Shown: in pieces, positions 39,031-48,364 of the stretch
How positions within the stretch are numbered: position 1 is the first letter of the stretch
How the letters are laid out: the number at the start of each line of letters is the position of its first letter
DNA from: Novosphingobium sp. PC22D
GTDB lineage: Bacteria; Pseudomonadota; Alphaproteobacteria; Sphingomonadales; Sphingomonadaceae
Direction: 5' to 3'
Length of the DNA stretch: 64,000 nt
Assembly (NCBI RefSeq): GCF_002556635.1
Contig: NZ_MWMO01000001.1
Location: forward strand, 620,001 to 684,000
Translations under genes and position numbers: made by a program
The notes under the pieces: generated by a model
Databases searched by the model: none
What the model was told of the DNA's origin: nothing
What the model saw: the letters and a program-made list of their open reading frames with translations, nothing else

Positions 39031-42000
39031 TCCGCTCTTTCTTCAGGCGGATATTCAGGAACTGGTGGGTTCTCACGATCACCCTGGTCGTGATCTCGTG
39101 CCTGGTCCTGTCGGTGGGCCTGCCGATGGTCGTGGCCCGGATGCAGCCGCTATGGATCCGGCTGAGCCTGTCGGGCGCGGTGATCTTCGTCTGGCTGATC
39201 TTCGTCTTCCTGCGCTTGCGCAAGGCCCGCAAGGCGGCGCGGGCGCTGGAAGAGGAACTCAATCCGCCGTCCGCCGCCGACGAGGAGGAAAAGCTGCTTG
39301 CCGAGCGCATGGGCAAGGCGCTCGCGTCCTTGCGCGAGGCGACGGGCAAGCGGCGCAATTATCTCTACACGCGCCCATGGTACGTGATCATCGGGCCGCC
39401 GGGCGCTGGCAAGACCACGGCGCTGCTCAACTCCGGGCTGCGCTTTCCCTTCGCCGAGCAATCGGCAAAGGGGCTGGGCGGGACCCGCAACCTCGATTTC
39501 TGGTTCGCCGACGAGGCGGTGCTGGTCGACACCGCGGGCCGGTACACCTCCCAGGACTCCGACGAGGAAGTCGACCGGCGGGGCTGGGGGCGCTTTCTTT
39601 CGCTGCTGAGGAAGCATCGGCCGCTGCAGCCGGTCAACGGTATCATCGTGGCGATCGGCGTCGACGAACTCGTCGCCGCCGATTGCGCCCGCATCGACTA
39701 CCACGCCGCCGCGGTACGCCGCCGGCTGGCCGAGTTGCGCCGCACCCTGGAGGTCGCTCCGCCGGTCTACGTCATGATCACCAAGTCAGACCTGCTCGCG
39801 GGCATGACGGAATACTTCGCCGACCTCGACGTCGAGGGTCGCCGCGCCGTCCTGGGATCGACCTTCGACTATGCCGCCGGCCGCTATGGCGCCGACCAGA
39901 TCGCGCGCGCGTTCGACGAGATGACGCAAGCCGCCGTCGACAGACAGGCGAAGCGACTGCTGGAAGAGCCCGATCAGGCCCGGCGGAGCCTCATTTTGGG
40001 CTTTCCCTCGCAGCTCCAGTCGATCCGCGCCCGCGTGATGCGGTTCATCGACGGCGCCGTGCTGTCCGCTCCCGAGAGCCAGACCGGCAGGTTGCGTGGT
40101 TTCTATTTCACCAGCGGCGTGCAGGAAGGGACACCGCTCGATCGCATCATGTCGAGCATGGCCGAGGTCTACGATGTCGATCAGAACGTCTCCAATCCGC
40201 AACAGGGCCGCGCCTACTTCCTGAGCCGCCTGCTGCGCGAGGTGATGATTCCCGAGGCCGGCCTCGTCGTCACCGATCCCAGGGCGCAGGCCCGCAAGCG
40301 CGCCGTGCTGGCGTCGATACTCGGCGCGATCGGTCTCGCGAGCGCGCTGATTCTGGTGGCGTGGGGCGTCAGCTTTTTCGGCAATCGCGGGTTTCAGGAC
40401 GATCTGGTCCGCGAGGCTTCCGCCGCCGAGGCCATCAAGGCGGAACGCAGCATAGACTTGCGCCAGGTCCGCGGAAGCGATGCCGATCTCGCCGACACGC
40501 TTCCGCTGCTCAATGCGCTGCGCAACCTGCCCTACGGCTATGCTCGCCAGCTCGAGGGCGGCCCGCCATGGAGCATGCGTTTCGGGCTCTTCCAGCAGGG
40601 CCTCGCCGACCAGGCGGCCGAAAGCTATCGCGACGCCCTTCGCCGCGTGGTGCTGCCGCGCCTGCTGCTGCGCCTCGAGGACTACATGCGCACCAATCGC
40701 CAGGATGCCCTCGCGCTTTACGAACCACTCAAGGCGTACCTGATGCTCGGCGGGCGCGGCCCCATGGACAAGGACGCGGTGGAAGCCTGGGTGACGCGCG
40801 ACTGGGCGACCCAGGTCTACCCGGGGGCCGACCGGGCGCGCGAACGCCAGCAGCTCAACGCGCATCTCAAGGCCTTGTTGACCGACCCGAACATCACCAC
40901 CGTGTGGGCCGGTCGCAAGGCGCCGCTCGACGGTGAACTGGTTGCCGCCTCGCGAGCCAGCATTCTCACGCTGTCGGCGGCGGAGCGCGGTTATGCGCTG
41001 ATGCGCCAGAAGGCGAATGCCGGAAAGTCGCCGTGGCGCATGGCGAATGTCCTGTCCCAGGGTGATGCCCTGGCCTTCGCCGACCCCGAACGGGTGATGT
41101 CGACACAGATCCCCTTCTTCTTCACGCGTACCGGCTACCAGCGATCCTATCTGGTCGGTCTTGCGACGGTCGCGGCGGACTTGCGCAATGACTTGTGGAT
41201 GTTCGGTCCCGACGCCAACAACGAAGGGCTCCTGTCAGAGATTGGCGATCTTCGCCCGGGCATCGCCAACCTCTATGCAAGCGATTATATCGCGGCCTGG
41301 GACAACGCGATCGCGGTGCTCGAGCCGGGTAGCTATTTCAGCGATCCGGTGGCGTTCGGGGCGATCACGAAGAGCCCGTCGCCACTCAAGAAAGTCTTGT
41401 CCGAACTGCGCAAGAACACGACCTTCGAAGGCGGGGTCCAGCAGGCCGGAGAGCGGGTGCTGGAAAGGAATCTCAGCCGCACGCGGATCGGACGGTTTGC
41501 GCAGGATGTCGCAGGCGACGGCCCCAGCGGCCTCGATGCCGCCAGCGAGATCACCAACTATTTCAAACCGGTCCACGACTATGTGGGCGACGGGGAGAGT
41601 CGCGGTGAAATCGATGAATTCGTCGCCGCGCTCAAGGACGCAGGCAAGGCCATCATCGCCGCGCGTTCGATCGGCGGGGGAGGGGGCGCCGACGCGACCC
41701 AGGCAAACGCAGCCACGGCGATCGCCGAAGTGCAGGCGGCGGCGGCAGGCGCGCCTCCGCAGCTTCAGGAATTCGTAAAGCAAGCGACGCAGCGCGGCAG
41801 CACCGCGCGGATCAGCGCCGCCACGGGCGCGATCACGGACGCCTACACCCAATCCGTGATGCCGGCGTGCCGGGAGGTCGCCATGGACAAATACCCTTTT
41901 TCGGAAAGGCGGACGAGGATGCCTCGCTCGCCGATATCCAGCGGGTGTTCGGCGTCGGGGGCGTGATCGACGGCTTCGTCACCGAGCGGCTCGATCGCCT

Positions 42001-42553
42001 GATAGACCGCGAAGGTCCGGTGTGGCGCTGGGTTCGCGACGACCCGCTCACGGCGACGCTGGACCCTGCCAGCCCGCAGAGCTTCGCCAAGGCCGAGAAG
42101 ATACGCGATCTGCTCATCTCGGGGGTCCCTCTCAAGATAAGCCTGGTCTCCAAGTCTCCCGAAACCAGCGCGGTGGAGTTTTCGACCGGCGGCACCACCT
42201 ATCGTTTCGCCCAGCCCGGCGGCGGCGCTCGCAACGTCGCCTGGGCCGGCGCGGGCAGCCTGCCGGAAGCGCATGTGGCGTTCTTCGCAGCGCCTCCGGC
42301 CTCGGGCGAGGGAGGCGAAGCGCAGAGTCCGCGTCCCGAACCGGAGGAAGTGGGGCGCATCGAGACGGAAGGTCCCTGGGCCTTGTTCCGGCTGATGGAC
42401 GCGGGCGAAATGGCCAACACCGGCGAGACCTCGATCACCGTCACGTTCACGCGCGCGGGCCAATCGGCCAAGTTCGCGGTCGGGCTGCCCGGTTCCAGCA
42501 ACCCCTTCAGCCGCGGCGGACTGTGGTCGTTCCGCTGCCCGACCGCGCTGTGA
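39027..42553 (+). CDS. tssM: T6SS membrane protein TssM (IcmF), split between two frames
   Basis: Core of the TssLM membrane complex. The 0 frame from ATG 39027 (overlapping the tssL stop) gives two N-terminal transmembrane helices, the cytoplasmic P-loop domain (IIGPPGAGKTTALLNSG, then VDTAGRY), a third helix (~430-450) and most of the periplasmic part. It then stops at 41964-41966 after 979 codons with a non-family tail. The conserved C-terminal end (KYPF-FGKADED... NPFSRGG, FRCPTAL) continues in the -1 frame to TGA 42551-42553. Slipping back one base at 41894-41900 gives a normal 1175-residue TssM whose stop overlaps the tagF GTG. Either programmed -1 frameshifting or a one-T deletion; see findings. 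Confidence 0.9.
41872..41932 (+). other. Candidate programmed -1 frameshift signal in tssM
   Basis: Elements in order: Shine-Dalgarno-like GGGAGG (41872-41877); slippery heptamer C CCT TTT (41894-41900) in phase with the 0 frame (TAC CCT TTT), allowing CCC TTT after a -1 slip; a 7-nt spacer; and a hairpin with an 11-position stem (41908-41918 with 41922-41932: nine Watson-Crick pairs, one G-T, one A-C mismatch) and loop ATG. The SD-slip distance (16 nt) is longer than the 10 nt of dnaX. A run of only five T makes transcriptional slippage unlikely. Confidence 0.55.
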
Positions 42554-43113
42554 CCGCGGCTTGCCTGTTCGGCAAGCTCCCCGCGCACGGGGATTTCATC
42601 GCCCGGGGCATGAGCGCGAGCAGAAAGGCGTTGCTCGACGGCTGGATGGCATCCTCGCTCGCCCGGGCGCAGGAACGCTTTCCCGCCGACTGGAGCGAGC
42701 GGTTCGACCGGGCCGCGCCGTGGTATTTCGTCGCACCGGCGGCCGATGGCTTCGAGGCGGGGGCGATCAGTCCGTCGATCGACCGGGCCGGCAGGCGGTT
42801 CCCGGTCTTCGCCTCGATCATCGTGCCCACTTGCGAGAGCGCCGTGCCCGCCGCCGTCCATGTGCTGTCATGCCTCTATTCCGCCATCGCGCAAGGGCAC
42901 GGATCGGACGAACTCATGGCGCAACTCGAGCGGGGGCCCGATGCCGGCCTGGCTCCGGCGATCGAGGCGCCCGCGCAACTCGATGCGCCGCAATGGTGGG
43001 TGGTCGATGTCGATGGCGCACTTGTCGAGCGGATAGAGGGAGGGCATCCTTCCGAACTCTTCACCCTGATGCTGGAGCTGACACAGGACGAGGACGAAGA
43101 TGCAGCAACTTAA
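42550..43113 (+). CDS. tagF: T6SS accessory protein TagF
   Basis: Post-translational regulator that holds T6SS assembly in check, in other bacteria by binding Fha. The 187 residues begin with the TagF/DUF2094 signature CLFGKLPAHGDFIARGM and include APWYFVAP and GRRFPVFASIIVP. The chain is a single-domain TagF, whereas in some species it is fused to PppA. Here the separate pppA gene follows with a 14-nt overlap. GTG 42550 overlaps the TGA of the -1-frame tssM end. Confidence 0.93.
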   Translation: MTAACLFGKLPAHGDFIARGMSASRKALLDGWMASSLARAQERFPADWSERFDRAAPWYFVAPAADGFEAGAISPSIDRAGRRFPVFASIIVPTCESAVPAAVHVLSCLYSAIAQGHGSDELMAQLERGPDAGLAPAIEAPAQLDAPQWWVVDVDGALVERIEGGHPSELFTLMLELTQDEDEDAAT

Positions 43114-43894
43114 GCTGGCAGGAGCCGTCGTCACGCACTGCGGGAACGTGCGTCAGGTCAACGAGGACGCGGTCTGCGAACGCCCCCTCGCGAACATCTG
43201 GGCCGTCGCCGACGGCATGGGCGGCCATTCGCGGGGTGAATGGGCTTCGGCCAAGATCTCCGAGTTCCTTTCAGACGTCGCGGTGCCCGATGATTTCGAT
43301 CAGGCCTGCCACGCCCTCGCGGACAGCATCCATGAGGCGAACCGCGTGATCTTCACGGAATCCCGCGAGCGCGGCGAGCAGATGGGCAGCACGGTCGTGG
43401 CGCTGCATATCTCCGACGATCGTTTCGCCATTCTCTGGATCGGGGACAGCCGCGCCTATCTTCTTCGCGACGGACAGCTCATTCGGCTCACCACCGACCA
43501 TTCGCTGGTCCAGGAAATGATCGAGCGAGGCGCGCTCGACCCGGCCGAGGCCGCGCGACACGAGATGCGCAACATGCTTTCGCGGGCCGTGGGCGTGATG
43601 GACGACGTGCAGGTTGACATCGTGGTCGATCAGGCTCTTCCCGAAGATGTCTTCCTGCTGTGCAGCGACGGCCTCACCGGCCAGCTTTCCGACGAGGAAA
43701 TCGCCGCCGTCCTCGCAAGTCAGGATACCCGGAAGGCGGTCGAGACCCTGCTTGAACAGGTGCTCGAACGCGGGGCGCCCGACAATGTCTCGATCGTCGC
43801 CGTCGATGTGGGAGAGCCCACGCAGCTCATGATCACCGAAGTCGATGGTGTTCTTGGTGAAGCCGACGCGGCGCAAGATCCCGGGGCGGCTTGA
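43100..43894 (+). CDS. pppA: PP2C-type Ser/Thr phosphatase PppA
   Basis: Mn/Mg-dependent phosphatase that reverses PpkA phosphorylation and switches the T6SS off. The 264 residues show PP2C motifs in order: GNVRQVNEDAV, ADGMGGHSRGEWAS with metal-binding Asp, GSTVVALHI, WIGDSRAYLLRDG, LLCSDGLTGQLSDEEI and GAPDNVSIV. ATG 43100 lies inside the end of tagF. The next gene, tagH, converges 37 nt downstream, and no clear terminator lies between them. Confidence 0.95.
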   Translation: MQQLKLAGAVVTHCGNVRQVNEDAVCERPLANIWAVADGMGGHSRGEWASAKISEFLSDVAVPDDFDQACHALADSIHEANRVIFTESRERGEQMGSTVVALHISDDRFAILWIGDSRAYLLRDGQLIRLTTDHSLVQEMIERGALDPAEAARHEMRNMLSRAVGVMDDVQVDIVVDQALPEDVFLLCSDGLTGQLSDEEIAAVLASQDTRKAVETLLEQVLERGAPDNVSIVAVDVGEPTQLMITEVDGVLGEADAAQDPGAA

Positions 43895-43930
43895 GCGGCC
43901 CGAGCCGTTCACTTTGACCTCGCGAGGCCG

Positions 43931-45400
43931 TTAGCTGTTGTCCATGTAGGCCTTGCGGAATTCCTTGGCGAACACGTCCATGAAGGCTTCGTCGGAACCG
44001 TGCGCCACCCCGGAGAACTCGCGCTCGTAGGCTTTCCACAGCGCCGCCTCGCGCGTTCCGGGGAGTTTGTGCAGGATGCCGCTTCCACTTGCCCGTTCGC
44101 GGATCGCTTCGGGAGAGAACCGCTCCAGCGTGGCTGCCAGGGCCCCTTGCATGGCCTTGAGCGTCGCCATCTGGTGGGCCTGGAGATCCTGGAAGGCGTC
44201 TTCCACGGCGCGCATGCCGTCCATGAAACCGCGCTCGGGGTCCTTGAGCAACTGGGCCAGGCCATCCTCGACATTGCGCGCGAATTTCAACGGATTGTTG
44301 TCGTCGTAGGAAAAGCTCGTGCCCTCCGCGCCCAGTTGCTGCTTGGCCCGGGCTCGGGCTTCGATCATCATCTTCAGGCCCGAGACCATGCGATGCATCA
44401 GGATGCCTGCGCGTTCCGCCAGAACGTCCGGCTCCAGACCCAATGCCTCGCTGTCGAGTCCGAGCCCGCCGAGCAGGGCTTCGGCCACGCGCTTGTCCTG
44501 GGTTTCGGGCGTGGCGGATTGGACGTGGTTCCGCGGCGGCGAAGCGGGTGTATCGGGCGATTGCTCGGCGATGCCGAAGCTGCGCGGATCGGGGGCGGGT
44601 GCGGCCCTGCCCACCTCGTCCCGCGCCGGCCCAAGCGGGATGCTTAGCGGATCGCGGCCCGGATCGGGCTTGGCGAGGCCAAGCGGATCGGCGTTTCGCG
44701 TGTTCGGCTGGTTGAAGCCCCCCCGGGCCCAGTCGACCACGTAGCTTTCCGCCAGTTCGCCCCAGGCGTCGCTTGGACGGCTGGCACGCGATGCCCCGGC
44801 TTCGCCCGACCAGTCGGACGCGGCCATGCGGTCTGGCGCCTGACCGGCCCAGACCGACTGTTTCAGCGGGTCCGGGGCGCGCTGCGAGGGTGTCCAGTCT
44901 TCTCCGAAGGACGGGGCGGAAACCGAACCGGGCATGGCTGGCCCCGGATCGCCGCCCGGCGGCGGGCCGCTTGGGCCGCCGGCGGATTGCGTCTCCTCGT
45001 AGAGGCTCGACCATCCTCCCCAGCGCTCGTTTTCGGCGCGGGCGACCTGCTCGGCCTGCTCGGAGTCGAATGCCGCGGCGGCTTCCCCCGTCAGCAAGGC
45101 TTCTATCTCGTACTGACCGATGAGGATCTGGTCGCCGTGTTCCAGCCGTCGGCGCCCATTCATCCGGGTGGCCGCGCCATTGAGGAAGGTCCCGTTGGTG
45201 CTCAGATCCTCAAGCCAGTAGAAACCGTCCGCGAAATGAAGCTGGCAGTGCGTCGAGGAAATGTACTTGTTGGGATCAGGCAGGCACCAGTCGCTCGTCG
45301 GAGAGCGGCCGATCTTCGCGCCTCGCCGCGACAGGACGAACTCGCCGGGCAGCCCGTTGCTGAGCTGATCTACGTTCCGGATGTTGAGTGTGAGCGTCAT
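43931..45400 (-). CDS. tagH: FHA-domain T6SS regulator TagH (Fha)
   Basis: Reads phospho-threonine marks made by PpkA and promotes T6SS activation. Residues ~1-100 form the FHA domain (GAKIGRSPTSDWCLPD, ISSTHCQLHF, DLSTNGTFLNG), with the pThr-binding Arg, Ser and Asn in place. A ~200-residue Pro/Ser/Asp-rich linker follows. The C-terminal ~190 residues are the TagH/VasC domain (AGILMHRMVSGLKMMIEARARAK, NNPLKFARNVEDGL, ERGFMDGMRAVEDAFQDLQAHQ). 489 residues. It forms a leftward unit with the unknown 191-residue gene and vgrG. Candidate ligands are Thr16 of TssL and the TxF motifs of PpkA. Confidence 0.94.
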   Translation of the reverse strand: MTLTLNIRNVDQLSNGLPGEFVLSRRGAKIGRSPTSDWCLPDPNKYISSTHCQLHFADGFYWLEDLSTNGTFLNGAATRMNGRRRLEHGDQILIGQYEIEALLTGEAAAAFDSEQAEQVARAENERWGGWSSLYEETQSAGGPSGPPPGGDPGPAMPGSVSAPSFGEDWTPSQRAPDPLKQSVWAGQAPDRMAASDWSGEAGASRASRPSDAWGELAESYVVDWARGGFNQPNTRNADPLGLAKPDPGRDPLSIPLGPARDEVGRAAPAPDPRSFGIAEQSPDTPASPPRNHVQSATPETQDKRVAEALLGGLGLDSEALGLEPDVLAERAGILMHRMVSGLKMMIEARARAKQQLGAEGTSFSYDDNNPLKFARNVEDGLAQLLKDPERGFMDGMRAVEDAFQDLQAHQMATLKAMQGALAATLERFSPEAIRERASGSGILHKLPGTREAALWKAYEREFSGVAHGSDEAFMDVFAKEFRKAYMDNS

Positions 45401-45442
45401 GCCAAATGCGCCGTCCGGGCCGCAGGCGGGTGCAGGATGGCT

Positions 45443-46018
45443 CTATAGTGCATGTTCCTCGCCCAACTGCAAGGCGCGCTGGAGCCGTACCGGATCGGGG
45501 CCGTTGCGATAGACGCCTCCCAGGATCGCCGCACCGGCGAAGCGACCGGCGGCATGGTGGGGCGGCTCGACGGGATGGAGGTCGGGCGCGGATACGTTGC
45601 CTCCGGAAAAGAACGCAGCCAGAGCGATGAGACGCTCGGGACTGTCTTCGCTCGCCCGTTGCGAAGCGGCCAGAGCGGCCCTGCGAAATTCCTCGACGGG
45701 TTCTCCGATCCAGCGCTGCACGGAATCGAGTGCCTGCTGGTCGGGAGCCGACAGACGGTCGGTCCGCGAGAGTTCGTCGAGAAAACGGCATCCCCAGCGC
45801 ACGGCCTCGAAGCGCGGGAGCGCCGCGGCAAGGTAGAAGACCGCCTCGTTGCTGCTTCCCCGCTCCCGCAATTGCGCGAAGCCGTCCTCGACCGAACCGG
45901 ACGCCAGTCCGGCTTCGAGCGCATCCCATTCCAGCAGATCGAGAATCTGCCGGCTCTCGGTCCATTGGACGGTTGTCCAGCGCGACACGGGCGGTGTCCG
46001 GAATTCCGAGCCGGGCAC
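45443..46018 (-). CDS. T6SS-linked protein of unknown function
   Basis: The 191 residues from a GTG at 46018, one base after the vgrG stop, are predicted mostly helical and soluble. Trp/Leu-rich motifs (WTESRQILDLLEWDALEAGL, AVRWGCRFLDEL, QALDSVQRWIGEPVEEFRRAAL) and a Gly-rich end follow in order. There is no signal peptide, transmembrane helix or catalytic motif. It is translated between vgrG and tagH, a place where many proteobacterial T6SS loci carry a small uncharacterised protein, so it could be a VgrG adaptor or a regulator rather than a toxin. Family not recognised with certainty. Confidence 0.7.
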   Translation of the reverse strand: MPGSEFRTPPVSRWTTVQWTESRQILDLLEWDALEAGLASGSVEDGFAQLRERGSSNEAVFYLAAALPRFEAVRWGCRFLDELSRTDRLSAPDQQALDSVQRWIGEPVEEFRRAALAASQRASEDSPERLIALAAFFSGGNVSAPDLHPVEPPHHAAGRFAGAAILGGVYRNGPDPVRLQRALQLGEEHAL

Positions 46019-46019
46019 G

Positions 46020-48062
46020 TCAGTTGATCATGACGATGCCGCCCGATTCGGTCAGCATCGCGCTTCCTTTGACTTCGGTCATCATCGACGAGGCGGACAG
46101 CATTGCATCCGCTTTCAGGGTCAGCTTGGGACCCTTGAACTGGATGCCCATGTTGTCGATCTTGATCGTCGTCATGCCGACCTTGAACTCGATCGAGGTG
46201 CCGGCTTCCATCTTGATCGTGGTCCCCGCCTTGATCGTAAGGTCCTGGCCGACCTCGAGCGTATCGGATCGGCCCACTCCGACTTCCCGGGTCGAGCCGA
46301 TATCCTCCTTCTGGTCCCGTCCGACCTCCAGCGTCTGGTCGTTGGCGACCTTCCGCTGCTGGTCGTTCTGGATATCGATCGTCTCGTCGTTGCCGACTTC
46401 CAGCTTGCGATCGTGCCCGACCATGATTTCCTGATCGTGTCCGACATGGAGCGTCTCGTTGAAGCGGATGCGCGTGTTCATGTCGCGCTCGGCGTGGATG
46501 AAGACCTCCTCGCTCCCGCCCTTGTCCTCGAAGCGCAGTTCGTTGACCCCGGGCTTTCCGGTGTCCAGCTCGCGGGTCTCGGGATATTGTCCGGTATTGC
46601 CGTAGCGCTTGGTTCGCCAGAGCGCCCGGGTCTTGTGTTCCGGCAATGGGTAGATCGGCTTGTGCTGGCTATTGAAGACACGCCCCACCACGATCGGCCG
46701 GTCGGGATCGCCGTTGATGAAATCGACCAGAACCTCGTGCGAGACGCGCGGCAGGATGAGGTTGCCGAGGCCGCCCGTCTGGGAAACGCGTATCCAGCAT
46801 GTCGAGGTTTCGCCCGGAGAACCGGACCTGTCCCAGTGGAAGCGGACCTTGACCCGCCCCCATTCGTCGGTGAAGATTTCCTCGGCTTCCGGGCCGGTGA
46901 CGACAGCGGATTCCAGCCCGCGGACGATCGGGCGAGGCACGGTGCGATCGGGCCGGTACGGCCGACTGGCGGGAATCGCCTCGAACCGGACGTGAAAGAG
47001 GTCTTCGTCCTTTTCCGTCAATGACGAACGGTAGGTCTCTGCGACGAGACTGTGATAGGTCTTTGTCAGGAGATACTTGGTGTTCATCCGGGCGTGGGGG
47101 TGATTGCCCACCTCGACATGGCTGCCCACGGTCAATGTGGTCGACTGGCTTTCGCCGCTGAAGACCTGCCGCGCCTTGCGGTGGCTTTCCAACTGGACCT
47201 CGCCCAGATGCCGGGCGCGCGCCTCCTCGACGAGATTGCCGGGATAGACGTAGACTTCGCGGTCATCGTTGGGATGGTCCGCGTCCGAGCTGGAAAGGGC
47301 CTCAACGGGCCTGTCGGCCTTTTCGAAATCATAGTCGCGCACCGTCACCTTGCTGCGCAGGTTGCTGGTCACGTGCTCGTGCCAATTGGTCACCATATGA
47401 TAGCCGATTCCCTCGGACGCGCGCATGTCCGAAGTCACCAACACGATGGATTCCGACGTAGGGTTGTATTCCAGATATTCTGGATCGGCCGTGGGATGCG
47501 TCGATTGGGAATCGCACAGCTTCATTATGTGACGATCCTCGCGGTGATCGAAGTAGTAGTAGATTCCCTCTTCTTCCATCAGCCGCGTAGCGAAAGCGAA
47601 ATCGCTTTCCGCGTACTGGACGCAATAGACGCGCTTGTCATAGGTCTTGGTCAGGCCGTCGAGGTCGAAGTCCGAGATGCCGGCCCGCTCGAACGTTTCG
47701 CGGATGATCTCGACGGCGCTCTTGTCCTGATAGATCGCATAGTCGACGTTCTGATCGAGAAGAGCCGTCCACGGAACGAGAGTGAGCGCATAGTTGTGGC
47801 CCGCCTCGGTTTCCTTGGTCATGCGCGCGTCGACCATAAGTCCGTGGAAATGCCGAAGAAACTTCTCGTCCTCGTAGCAGCTCACGACGACGGCCTTGGA
47901 TAGATGGGGCAGCATGTCGACCTCGCCCAGAGGCGCGACGATCTCGACCGTCAGGTGAAAGGGCCGGGCGATTTCCTCGGTCCCCCTGATCCTGACGATA
48001 TCCACCTGCTCGCCGCCGAGGTCGATCTTCAAGCGCAGTTGGCGCTGCTTGGATTCTACCAT
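46020..48062 (-). CDS. vgrG: T6SS spike protein VgrG (TssI)
   Basis: Trimeric spike at the tip of the Hcp tube, carrying PAAR and cargo. The 680 residues match the gp27-like N-terminal part (YAIYQDKSAVEIIRETF, YCVQYAESDFAFATRLMEEEGIYYYF), then the gp5 OB fold (DEWGRVKVRFHWDR, WIRVSQTGGLGNLILPRVSHEVLVDFINGDPDRPIVVGRVFN). The C-terminal beta-prism has ~8-residue repeats of VGHDQ/VGNDE/VGRDQ type (~545-620). The chain ends shortly after the prism, so no effector domain is fused. ATG 48062. First gene of vgrG-unknown-tagH, divergent from tssA. Confidence 0.96.
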   Translation of the reverse strand: MVESKQRQLRLKIDLGGEQVDIVRIRGTEEIARPFHLTVEIVAPLGEVDMLPHLSKAVVVSCYEDEKFLRHFHGLMVDARMTKETEAGHNYALTLVPWTALLDQNVDYAIYQDKSAVEIIRETFERAGISDFDLDGLTKTYDKRVYCVQYAESDFAFATRLMEEEGIYYYFDHREDRHIMKLCDSQSTHPTADPEYLEYNPTSESIVLVTSDMRASEGIGYHMVTNWHEHVTSNLRSKVTVRDYDFEKADRPVEALSSSDADHPNDDREVYVYPGNLVEEARARHLGEVQLESHRKARQVFSGESQSTTLTVGSHVEVGNHPHARMNTKYLLTKTYHSLVAETYRSSLTEKDEDLFHVRFEAIPASRPYRPDRTVPRPIVRGLESAVVTGPEAEEIFTDEWGRVKVRFHWDRSGSPGETSTCWIRVSQTGGLGNLILPRVSHEVLVDFINGDPDRPIVVGRVFNSQHKPIYPLPEHKTRALWRTKRYGNTGQYPETRELDTGKPGVNELRFEDKGGSEEVFIHAERDMNTRIRFNETLHVGHDQEIMVGHDRKLEVGNDETIDIQNDQQRKVANDQTLEVGRDQKEDIGSTREVGVGRSDTLEVGQDLTIKAGTTIKMEAGTSIEFKVGMTTIKIDNMGIQFKGPKLTLKADAMLSASSMMTEVKGSAMLTESGGIVMIN

Positions 48063-48364
48063 GCTGAAGCTCTCCGTTCGGCAGGAGTTGCGATCGGGAC
48101 GCCATCAGGGAAATGCCTATCACGACGCTCTTCCTGGAATCCCTGTAAAGGCAGACAACCAAATTCTGCCATTGCGCGCAATCCCCATCGCAATCGACTG
48201 CCCGGCACTCCAACTGCGCGAACCCGGAATATTTGCTAGCTTAAGCCGATATGCATAGTATCTCGACGCGGGCACTCCGCTTTAGCGGCGGTGCCACGCG
48301 GGAAACCTGTGCCCATGCCCGGCCTTACCCTTCGTGCGCCAGGCCGAAACTGGAAGGGATTGTC
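48063..48364. promoter_or_regulatory. Divergent vgrG/tssA control region with candidate promoter
   Basis: This 302-bp gap has no convincing gene. On the + strand TTGCTA (48233-48238), a 17-nt spacer and TAGTAT (48256-48261) make a fair sigma-70 promoter ~100 nt before tssA. The leader then carries GGAAGGGA directly before the TTG start. No clear - strand promoter for vgrG was recognised. Confidence 0.4.

Noticed and set aside
41883..41966. Internal start at ATG 41883 in tssM as a separate small gene
   Set aside because: GGGAGG-N5-ATG looks like a start, but the frame gives only a 27-residue peptide unlike any gene; the SD is better explained as a frameshift stimulator or chance.
48203..48217. 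Sigma-54-like GG-N10-GC (CGGCAC-N5-CTGC) upstream of tssA
   Set aside because: Two mismatches in the most conserved positions, no visible activator sites, and a better sigma-70-like promoter lies downstream.
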